Shown here: in pieces, positions 1 to 6,955 of the stretch | Layout of the letters: every line of letters begins with the position of its first letter | Position numbering within the stretch: the first letter of the stretch is position 1 | Assembly: GCA_007376725.1 (NCBI GenBank) | Contig: VMGT01000005.1 | Location: forward strand, 1 to 37,270 | DNA: 37,270 nucleotides | Reading direction: 5' to 3' | From: Parcubacteria group bacterium Greene1014_15 | GTDB lineage: Bacteria > Patescibacteriota > Minisyncoccia > Phycocordibacterales > VMGT01 | Program-made: the position numbers and the translations under genes | Notes under the pieces: generated by a model | What the model was told of the DNA's origin: nothing | The model's input: the letters and a program-made list of their open reading frames with translations, nothing else | Database searches by the model: none

Positions 1-1
1 G

Positions 2-253
2 GCCATTTTTTCATCGCTTGGTTCGAACCTAACTCTGAAAGACAAAAAACTCAATATTCAAGCCTTTAAACCGTATCTCATGATCAAAGAAGCTCTTGCG
101 GCTGTCCGAGCCGAACAAGAGATGTTCGAACCTGCAAAGTATGGCTCTATACCAAGAGAAAAAGTGGCTTTCGCCGCCTCTTCTCCAAGCTGGCTGCCGG
201 GCAGGGACTCGAACCCCGATACTCAGGACCAAAACCTGATGTCCTACCATTAG
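2..253 (+). pseudogene. C-terminal fragment of serine recombinase (resolvase/integrase family), 5' end outside window or lost
   Basis: Open frame AIFSSLGSNLTLKDKKLNIQAFKPYLMIKEALAAVRAEQEMFEP... resembles the recombinase C-terminus at 34877-35500 (xxGSNLxLKDKKLxI); it reads antisense into the tRNA-Gln gene. Confidence 0.7.
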
Positions 254-264
254 ACGACCCGGCA
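191..264 (-). tRNA. tRNA-Gln (anticodon TTG), CCA encoded
   Basis: Reverse complement TGCCGGG..TCAGG TTTTGGT CCTGA..GGTTCGAGTCC..CCCGGCAGCCA; 7-bp acceptor stem, TTG in the anticodon loop. Confidence 0.93.
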
Positions 265-344
265 ATACCTGTATTCTATCATTTTGGCGGCTTCTACGAC
301 TCTTAGATTACACATTCCCACTATCCAATCTGAAACCTTTGGAG

Positions 345-380
345 AAAACACGGCATGAGATTTTCCCCATGCCGTGTTTT
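345..380. terminator. Intrinsic terminator hairpin
   Basis: AAAACACGGCATG ... CATGCCGTGTTTT, perfect 13-bp arms. Confidence 0.75.
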
Positions 381-402
381 GCTATGAATATTTCAAATAG
401 AT

Positions 403-636
403 TTATGACAAAGATACCTTTTTCTGAATCAGCAAAACAAGTTCTTTGTCAGCTTCTAATAAATCAACGATTCCAAGATCTCCGACTTTCACCCATGAAA
501 CCTTCTCGTGCCAGAGGGGTTGCGGTTCACCATGGGAAACTTCACACAGAAAACTATGAAATTTAAATTTTCTGCCACCCCGATATTCATAATCCCACAT
601 CATAAACGGTTCAAGAATAGCAATGGTCTCCAACAT
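403..636 (-). CDS. C-terminal part of a NUDIX/MutT-like hydrolase (probable fragment)
   Basis: KFHSFLCEVSHGEPQPLWHEKVSWVKVGDLGIVDLLEADKELV resembles the NUDIX C-terminal half (GGEP..EH..lrWv..del..L.aD); the Nudix box itself is absent. Confidence 0.45.
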   Translation of the reverse strand: MLETIAILEPFMMWDYEYRGGRKFKFHSFLCEVSHGEPQPLWHEKVSWVKVGDLGIVDLLEADKELVLLIQKKVSLS

Positions 637-665
637 GTTACCACTCCTAACATTTGCGGGGGAAA

Positions 666-1064
666 TTACGAGAGATGTGCTGCAACCAATTTCGTCATCT
701 CGAACATGGACACTGTTGCTTTGCCGCCGAAAACTTTTTTGAGGTTTTCGTTCGCGTTGATGTTGCGCTTGTTGGTCTGATCCTGAAGACCTTCTTTTCT
801 GATGTACGCCCAGAGTTTCTTCACGACTTCCGAACGAGGCATCGGCCCCTTGCCAACAACCACCGCAAGATCTGTACTAATCTGCATAGGTTTCATAAAC
901 GCGATGTTGCCCGCCACTTTTTTAACCACAGATTTCTTAGCCGTTACCGGCTTTGCCTTCTTCGCCACAGCCTTCTTTACGACCAATTTTTTTGCCGCTA
1001 CCTTCTTTGCGACAACCTTCTTCACTGCTGCTTTCCCCTTCTTTGCGACTGTTTTCTTTGCCAT
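666..1064 (-). CDS. SWIB/MDM2 domain protein with N-terminal histone H1-like Lys/Ala/Val tail
   Basis: MAKKTVAKKGKAAVKKVVAKKVAAKK... followed by a SWIB-like domain (PMPRSEVVKKLWAYIRKEGLQDQTNKRNINANENLKKVFGG). Confidence 0.88.
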   Translation of the reverse strand: MAKKTVAKKGKAAVKKVVAKKVAAKKLVVKKAVAKKAKPVTAKKSVVKKVAGNIAFMKPMQISTDLAVVVGKGPMPRSEVVKKLWAYIRKEGLQDQTNKRNINANENLKKVFGGKATVSMFEMTKLVAAHLS

Positions 1065-1165
1065 ACTGATGATGATTAACTTTTAATAGTACCCGTCCAG
1101 TATACCAAGCAGAAAATAAATGAACAGCAAGGGGGTATTGCCGGACGTATTTCCCTCTTTTTTGC

Positions 1166-2251
1166 TCACGAAGCAGCTGCTCTCGAGATCGCAATCCCTT
1201 TCAACAGGGGCATATCTCTACTTTCTCCGAGAAGGCGCATGAGAGCAAGTTCTATAGGAAGCTGCGGTATGATCGCGCGTGGTATTTGCTCGTATGCCAC
1301 GAGCATATCCCGCAAAACATCGGTAGTAATAAATGCATCTTTATTCTGGGCATACTGCCGCACAAGAGTTAGATCGCTTTCAGAAAACGCCTGTTCGATT
1401 TCGCGCTCCATCGTGTTTGCAAATCGCAGAAGAAGAATAAACCGCATTTTTTGCAGCACCAGACGCATAAACACACGCATATCAGTTCCAGATGCAGACG
1501 CTGCATCTATCGCCTGGAGCGCCTGCGGGAGGGCTTTATCTGCAACCGCCGCAATAAGCGCATTCACCAATATACTTCTGGGGGCACCGACAAGCTCTTC
1601 CACGTCTTCAACACTCAATTGTTTGCCGTTGTATGCATTAAGCACCTTTTCCAAAACACCGTGTGTATCACGAAACGACCCATCGCCAAGCATAGCAATG
1701 AGATCAGCAGAAGCTGGTAGGAGCATCGTCCCCTCTTTTTTTGCCACAGTGAGCACGAGGTCTTTCAGAATCCGCTGCGAAGGTTTTTTGAATGTAAATA
1801 CCTGACAGCGCGACACAACAGTTTCCGGTAATTTCTCTCCTTCTGTCGTCGCAAGTATGAAGATCACATGACGCGGCGGCTCTTCAAGCGTCTTGAGCAA
1901 TGCGTTAAACGCATCTTTCGTAAGCATGTGCACTTCATCTATGATGTACACCTTGTACTTTGAACGAAAAGGAAGAGTGTGGGCAGCTTCGCGCAAAGCG
2001 CGCACATCGTCAATGCCGCGATTCGATGCGGCATCTATTTCATAGAGGTCGTCATCATTTGTTTCAAGCGTCCGAGCAAAGATACGCGCAATGCTTGTTT
2101 TTCCCGTCCCCCTAGAGCCGCAAAAAAGATAGGCATGCGAAACAGTGCCGTTTTTGAGTGCTGCCGAGAGTGCGGAAACAATGTGCTCTTGTCCGCGCAC
2201 TTCCTCAAACGTCTTTGGGCGATATTTTCGATAGAGAGATAGGTGTTGCAT
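1166..2251 (-). CDS. dnaX: DNA polymerase III subunit gamma/tau (short form)
   Basis: SLYRKYRPKTFEEVRGQEHIV, GSRGTGKTSIARIFARTL, IDEVHMLTKDAFNALLKTLEEPP; start taken at the internal ATG. Confidence 0.93.
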   Translation of the reverse strand: MQHLSLYRKYRPKTFEEVRGQEHIVSALSAALKNGTVSHAYLFCGSRGTGKTSIARIFARTLETNDDDLYEIDAASNRGIDDVRALREAAHTLPFRSKYKVYIIDEVHMLTKDAFNALLKTLEEPPRHVIFILATTEGEKLPETVVSRCQVFTFKKPSQRILKDLVLTVAKKEGTMLLPASADLIAMLGDGSFRDTHGVLEKVLNAYNGKQLSVEDVEELVGAPRSILVNALIAAVADKALPQALQAIDAASASGTDMRVFMRLVLQKMRFILLLRFANTMEREIEQAFSESDLTLVRQYAQNKDAFITTDVLRDMLVAYEQIPRAIIPQLPIELALMRLLGESRDMPLLKGIAISRAAAS

Positions 2252-2258
2252 GGGGAGA

Positions 2259-3152
2259 TTATACCCCAACCACTCGTTCTGCACTACGAACACTCTGATC
2301 TGCGTAAACTGCGTTAAGAATCCCGTGTTCGCGCAATGCGCGAATCATGCGCGTCATACCGATACCGCCGCCAAAACGCGGAAAGAAATCAAACGAGAGA
2401 AATTCATCAAGTTCTTTTTCGACCCGATCTTTGCCAAATTTGTCGTAAAGAGTTTGCGCATACATACCTCCGCTAATCGTATGAAATTGATCGCGCATTT
2501 CGACTTTGTTGCTGCTCCGCTCTGCACTGCCAATAGTCTCTTGGCCGTGTAAAATGACGTCTATTTTATTTGCATGGTCGCCATTCTTTCGCATATTCCA
2601 AAAAGGCGAGGTCCGAATAGGAAAATTCTTGAGGAATACCACTGGACCAAAATCACCCCTCATCTGCATTTCATTTGCGCTCGTTAATTCATCGGCCCCA
2701 TAGAAAGCGGCGAGTTCTTCGTACTGCTTGTAGTGAAAATCACTCCTTGAACCGAAACCAAGATATTCACAAAGTTCTGTTTCGAGAATTTCAAGATTTC
2801 GCATTTCTCCTTTCACTTCAAACTCAAACATGGGAAAGATAATCTCGTGCCTCCCGGGAACAGGGTTCGGTTCGTTGCGATAACTCGTACTCACACAAAA
2901 CACGCCGGGAAGGGCAGGGTTCTTGAGCAATTCGTACTCAAGCCACATTTGCCCCGTCTGCGGAAGCGGCCAGATTGTGTTGGTGTATTGATATGTCGCA
3001 ATCGTTGTCGGATCTTCGCACGCCGCAAGAATGCTTAAACGATCCTGTGTGTGCACTTCGACAAAGCCTTTTCCAAGAAAAAAGGACCGAAGCGCATTAA
3101 CTGCATAGCTAAATGCAACGATATCTTTCGTTGCGCGGTAGTTGTGAATCAT
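2259..3152 (-). CDS. Class II aminoacyl-tRNA synthetase catalytic-core protein (Asp/Asn-type), no anticodon-binding domain
   Basis: SYRNEPNPVPGRHEIIFPMFEFEV (motif 2-like) and FFPRFGGGIGMTRMIRAL (motif 3-like); starts directly at the catalytic core. Confidence 0.8.
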   Translation of the reverse strand: MIHNYRATKDIVAFSYAVNALRSFFLGKGFVEVHTQDRLSILAACEDPTTIATYQYTNTIWPLPQTGQMWLEYELLKNPALPGVFCVSTSYRNEPNPVPGRHEIIFPMFEFEVKGEMRNLEILETELCEYLGFGSRSDFHYKQYEELAAFYGADELTSANEMQMRGDFGPVVFLKNFPIRTSPFWNMRKNGDHANKIDVILHGQETIGSAERSSNKVEMRDQFHTISGGMYAQTLYDKFGKDRVEKELDEFLSFDFFPRFGGGIGMTRMIRALREHGILNAVYADQSVRSAERVVGV

Positions 3153-3162
3153 ATCGCAATAG

Positions 3163-3285
3163 TTAGTTATTAAAAAAAAGACCTCCAAATGGAGGTGGGA
3201 GAATAATGAACTTTGATGAAACGATAAACTCGAAAAAGAAGAGGTGGAACAGATGTCGCGGATTTTCTGAATTCTTTTTTCTCAT
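3163..3285 (-). CDS. Putative 40-aa Phe-rich leader peptide MRKKNSENPRHLFHLFFFEFIVSSKFIILPPPFGGLFFNN
   Basis: ATG at 3285, TAA at 3163, 10 nt before the start of the aaRS-like CDS; 9 of 40 residues are Phe; overlaps an intrinsic terminator. Confidence 0.45.
   Translation of the reverse strand: MRKKNSENPRHLFHLFFFEFIVSSKFIILPPPFGGLFFNN
3172..3196 (-). terminator. Intrinsic terminator in the 5' leader of the aaRS-like gene (attenuator candidate)
   Basis: Minus strand: GACCTCC/ACCTCC ATTT GGAGGTC then U8, upstream of the start codon at 3152. Confidence 0.65.
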
Positions 3286-3306
3286 ATCGTAACTCAAATT
3301 GATAAC

Positions 3307-3334
3307 AGTGTATCACCAAGCGCGCAAGCGTCAA
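3307..3334 (-). promoter_or_regulatory. Putative sigma70-like promoter for leader + aaRS-like gene
   Basis: TTGACG - 16 nt - TACACT on the minus strand. Confidence 0.4.
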
Positions 3335-3368
3335 CATGTCTTTGAACTATTACTGTGGATAAAATAGA

Positions 3369-3400
3369 GCACCGGAATTTTCCGCGGAAAATTCCGGTGC
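3369..3400 (-). terminator. Perfect 32-nt palindromic hairpin downstream of the 3413-4264 CDS
   Basis: GCACCGGAATTTTCCGCGGAAAATTCCGGTGC. Confidence 0.65.
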
Positions 3401-3412
3401 TTGATCCGCAAA

Positions 3413-4264
3413 CTATGCCTTTATCACATACTTCAGAAAAACATGCGCATCACGCAGCTCCATCGCATACGGCGCGATAAAGTCGTTACCGGCATAGGAA
3501 AAGACTTTTTCATATGAGAACGCGGACAAGCAGTGTTCTATGTCGCGCAACGTATTTACCGCACTTATGCTTATAATTGCGCCAAAGAGCGGCCGTTCGT
3601 TTTTGAACCTCGTACCAAAAAAATGGAGGAAGTCATGGCCACCCTTTACGATCAACGTTGTCGTAGCCCTGTTAAGGTCGTTATTCCTACGTTTGACCTC
3701 TGCGTTTCCCGATACAAAGGTGAGTTTTGCTGTTGGAGGAATCACAGTAAGCTCAAACAACTTTGCAAGGATCTGCTTCCTACCCTGCTTTCCGTAGCGA
3801 GCAGGCTCCCACCACATATTTGGCATATCTTGCTTGCCAAACCCTATATCTTCAAAAACAGTCTTTTTGAACACTCTCGCCCAGTAAAAATCGATCCCAC
3901 AAAAAGGATAGTAACCGAGCGCTTTCACTTCTGTCGGTAATTGTTGTGCGATCGCATCAATACGCGAGGCATACCAATGAATAGCGGGGAAGCCCTCTGT
4001 TTCCTCAAGCAACTCCAACTCACAGTACGCAGCAAGATACTTGTCCCACTCTTCACGAACTGAAACTTGAACCCTCGTCACAAAATCAGTATCTGACAAC
4101 GCTTGATCTAAGTTGCCACCGAACTCTTTATCTACCATTTCTGTGGCGACTGCGAGAGCTCTGTGATGAGAATCAAGAATCAAACGCTCCAATTCTTTTC
4201 TTACAAGAGATTTCCGCACACATCGTCCTCCGGATTGGAAGTTACTTACAATTCTACAAAACAC
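3413..4264 (-). CDS. Hypothetical protein (283 aa)
   Basis: Long uninterrupted ORF with downstream hairpin; no family recognised. Confidence 0.65.
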   Translation of the reverse strand: MFCRIVSNFQSGGRCVRKSLVRKELERLILDSHHRALAVATEMVDKEFGGNLDQALSDTDFVTRVQVSVREEWDKYLAAYCELELLEETEGFPAIHWYASRIDAIAQQLPTEVKALGYYPFCGIDFYWARVFKKTVFEDIGFGKQDMPNMWWEPARYGKQGRKQILAKLFELTVIPPTAKLTFVSGNAEVKRRNNDLNRATTTLIVKGGHDFLHFFGTRFKNERPLFGAIISISAVNTLRDIEHCLSAFSYEKVFSYAGNDFIAPYAMELRDAHVFLKYVIKA

Positions 4265-4380
4265 AATAGAGCTTTTTAGGACTTTGTCAAGAACTGGCGC
4301 ACGATGTTTTCTACATCAGACACATTTTTTGCGTCCATGAGTTTAATGCGAAGTTCCTTTGGATAAGTAAGTTCTGCACG

Positions 4381-4566
4381 TTAGGGCTCGTTAAAAAATT
4401 AATTCCCAAAGATCGCGCACAATGCGCGGTCAGATACGACTTGGCGCGGAATGAGCGAAACCCGAGTTGTATTCCGATACAACGAGTGGTTTTGCGAGTG
4501 AGCACGAGTCGGAGATGGCTACGCAGTGTGTGCGAGATTGGGAAGTTATTTTTTAACAAGCCCTTA
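4381..4566. mobile_element. MITE-like long imperfect palindrome (186 bp)
   Basis: Ends TTAGGGCTCGTTAAAAAATTAATTCCCAA ... TTGGGAAGTTATTTTTTAACAAGCCCTTA; pairing continues to a central GTTGTAT-TCCG-ATACAAC hairpin. Confidence 0.75.
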
Positions 4567-4585
4567 TGCGGTGTGCAAGAGAGAG

Positions 4586-4618
4586 AATCCCCAGCAATCG
4601 TCAAGATTGCTGGGGATT
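4586..4618 (-). terminator. Intrinsic terminator hairpin
   Basis: AATCCCCAGCAATC gtcaa GATTGCTGGGGATT. Confidence 0.65.
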
Positions 4619-4647
4619 GAGTTTTACACTTGTGAGTTTCGGGGTTT

Positions 4648-4854
4648 CTATATATGTAGTTTTTGGGCACGAACAAGAATAAAAAAGCCACAAAACATTA
4701 AAACAACACTTAAAGCAACTGTAATCGCTTGTGATTGCAATGCATTAAGCGTCCACAGTGATTGTAGCAGGTGTGTCACTGGAACATTAGCTAATAGCAT
4801 TACTCCACCCAGAGAACCAACACAAGTGCCGAATACAATTCTCACCTTGCTCAT
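4648..4854 (-). CDS. Small membrane protein (68 aa, two predicted TM segments)
   Basis: Hydrophobic ORF followed by a terminator. Confidence 0.5.
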   Translation of the reverse strand: MSKVRIVFGTCVGSLGGVMLLANVPVTHLLQSLWTLNALQSQAITVALSVVLMFCGFFILVRAQKLHI

Positions 4855-4875
4855 TCGAATGCCCCTTCTGCTTTT

Positions 4876-5295
4876 CTATTGAATTTTGAATGTGACCGAT
4901 TGGAAAAATCGCTGTATCTTTGAAACGATTTGTTCTTGATCGGTGTTGTGGAAAGTCAACTGCTCCCAACTTTTTTTTCTTTGACCCATGTCTTCCATTG
5001 CATATATTTCTTTCAGCATGCACTGAATCATGAGCAACTCATACGTCGTAAACACACATTGTGTGTTTAACTTAAGCAGGTCGAGAATCTTTTTGCGCAA
5101 TGCTTTAAGCTGCATCGTCATACTGCCTGCGTCTGTTTCTGGAAGACCACATTCGAGAAAAAAGATTGTTTTACTGCAAGCCATGCTTGACGCTAGAACA
5201 TAATCAATTGCATCAAAAATAACACCGAAATCATAAGTTGACAGTTTCAGGGTTGGTTCGAGCTCTTTGGGAAAGTCTAATCTCGTCGCAACCAT
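4876..5295 (-). CDS. Hypothetical protein
   Basis: ORF MVATRLDFPKELEPTLKLSTYDFG..., internal start preferred (upstream AAGGAGGGAT-like SD). Confidence 0.6.
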   Translation of the reverse strand: MVATRLDFPKELEPTLKLSTYDFGVIFDAIDYVLASSMACSKTIFFLECGLPETDAGSMTMQLKALRKKILDLLKLNTQCVFTTYELLMIQCMLKEIYAMEDMGQRKKSWEQLTFHNTDQEQIVSKIQRFFQSVTFKIQ

Positions 5296-5357
5296 TGCTA
5301 TCCCTCCTTTGGTTGAAATGCACGCAACTAAACATCTTGTAAAACTATATAGCACCA

Positions 5358-6308
5358 TTATGTTTCTGTCAAGAATTTTTGCACGATTTTCTCTACGTCA
5401 GATGCATTTTTCGCTTGCATGAGTTCGACACGCAGTTCTTTTGCTCTATCAAAACCATTCACGTACGCTTTGTAATGTTTTTTCATAATCGCGAAATTTT
5501 TCACTGTGCCGAGGAGTTCCTCAAAGAGTTTCGTGTGTTCAATCATTATCTGCAATTTTTCTGGAACTGACACTTCCCCTTTATTGCGGTCAAAGAGCCA
5601 CGGGTTCCCAAAAATAGCCCTTCCGAGCATCACTCCGTCTACGTCATACTCCTCTACCTTCTGTTCTGCATCAACAAGATCAAAAACATCGCCATTGCCA
5701 AGTATAAGCGTTTTGCTCTTGAGTTCGTTCCGAATCTCCACTGCGCGTGCAATCACGTCCCAATGCGCAGGGACAAGGGACATTTCTTTTCGCGTCCTCC
5801 CATGTACCGTGATTGTCGCAGGTTCTTCAGCAAGAAGTTCCGGCAACCATGTTTCGATTTCGTTTTTATTGTATCCAATGCGGACTTTAAGAGACACTGG
5901 TAGTTTTCCTGCGCCTTGTTTTGCAGCGGCAACGACCGCCCGCGCCCGAGAGTAGTTCTTCATTAATGCCGCCCCCGCACACTGCTTTTCAACAGCGCGG
6001 TCGGGGCAGCCCATATTGATATCAACACCATCAAATCCGAGCTCCCGCACAAGCGTTGCCGCCTTCTCCATGTTTTCCGGCTTTCCTGTAAAAAGTTGCG
6101 CGACAATAGGCCGCTCCGCTTCTGTGTATATAAGATCGTGTAACAAATGTTCACGTCCAGCGCTGCAGAGGCCATCTGCAGAAACAAATTCAGTAAAAAA
6201 GACATCCGGCTTGCCGTACTTCGCGATCAGACGACGAAAAGCCGCGTCAGTCACATCTGCAAGCGGCGCAAGAACAAATATGGGTTTTTTAAGTTTCTGC
6301 CAAAACAT
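5358..6308 (-). CDS. dus: tRNA-dihydrouridine synthase
   Basis: LAPLADVTDAAFRRL, DINMGCPDRAVEKQCAGAALM, TVHGRTRKEMS, LGNGDV, GVMLGRAIFGNPWLF. Confidence 0.93.
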   Translation of the reverse strand: MFWQKLKKPIFVLAPLADVTDAAFRRLIAKYGKPDVFFTEFVSADGLCSAGREHLLHDLIYTEAERPIVAQLFTGKPENMEKAATLVRELGFDGVDINMGCPDRAVEKQCAGAALMKNYSRARAVVAAAKQGAGKLPVSLKVRIGYNKNEIETWLPELLAEEPATITVHGRTRKEMSLVPAHWDVIARAVEIRNELKSKTLILGNGDVFDLVDAEQKVEEYDVDGVMLGRAIFGNPWLFDRNKGEVSVPEKLQIMIEHTKLFEELLGTVKNFAIMKKHYKAYVNGFDRAKELRVELMQAKNASDVEKIVQKFLTET

Positions 6309-6333
6309 AAAATATATACTTTACATCATAAAC

Positions 6334-6460
6334 TTAGGACTTACGCACTTGGATGCAGTTTGAGGCGCGAGTGAGGCTTGTGACCAAGCCGTATTACCTA
6401 TACAGCGCGGGAACAAACGAGCGAAGCAACGAAGAAATGCGCCAAGTGCGTAAGTCCTAA
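6334..6460. mobile_element. MITE-like palindromic element (127 bp)
   Basis: Perfect 19-bp terminal inverted repeats TTAGGACTTACGCACTTGG ... CCAAGTGCGTAAGTCCTAA. Confidence 0.8.
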
Positions 6461-6492
6461 AACTAAAGGAGCCATTTCTGGCTCCTTCCTTG

Positions 6493-6717
6493 TTACTTGT
6501 CCATAGTCCAAAATGGAAAAATCACTTGACGAATATTTCCATTTCTCTCGATGAGTAAACTTGCTCCTTTATTCGTTTCATCGAGAGTCCACCGGAGAAA
6601 CCGTAAGGCCTGGCGTATCAATTCAGCTCTGGTGGGCATAGCTGTAGCTTTTCGAAGTTCATCAATCTCTTTAACAGCTACCTCATCAAAATCAAACTGC
6701 AGTCTTTTCTTTTCCAT
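6493..6717 (-). CDS. Ribbon-helix-helix (CopG/MetJ-like) DNA-binding protein
   Basis: MEKKRLQFDFDEVAVKEIDELRKATAMPTRAELIRQALRFLRWTLDE. Confidence 0.7.
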   Translation of the reverse strand: MEKKRLQFDFDEVAVKEIDELRKATAMPTRAELIRQALRFLRWTLDETNKGASLLIERNGNIRQVIFPFWTMDK

Positions 6718-6955
6718 GCACGTAAGCTCCTTGCTTTTACCTTTGTGTACGGCGATTAACGCGAACTGGCACGAGCTGCGGAGCAGGAATGGTCGGCCAC
6801 AAAGTTTCGATACCGAGTACGACAACCAAACAAAGCAATCCTGATGTTGCCACGAAGCATACGATATCAATTGCCGACATCATACGTTTGTTCCTTATCG
6901 CAATAATTGTGAGAACATCAAACCCTCTACAGGATAAACCGTTTTTACTATTTTG

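Noticed and set aside
654-1086. Plus-strand ORFs opposite the SWIB gene
   Set aside because: Mirror frames of the lysine-rich repeat tail; the minus strand encodes the recognisable domain.
3241-3265. GAGGTGGAACAGATGTCGCGG resembling a T-box AGGGUGGNACCGCG element
   Set aside because: It is on the plus strand, opposite to the aaRS-like gene, and lacks a specifier stem; the Phe-rich leader/terminator explains the region better.
4311-4691. ORF MAFLFLFVPKNYIYRNPETHK...
   Set aside because: Covers the 4381-4566 palindrome and a terminator; composition not protein-like.
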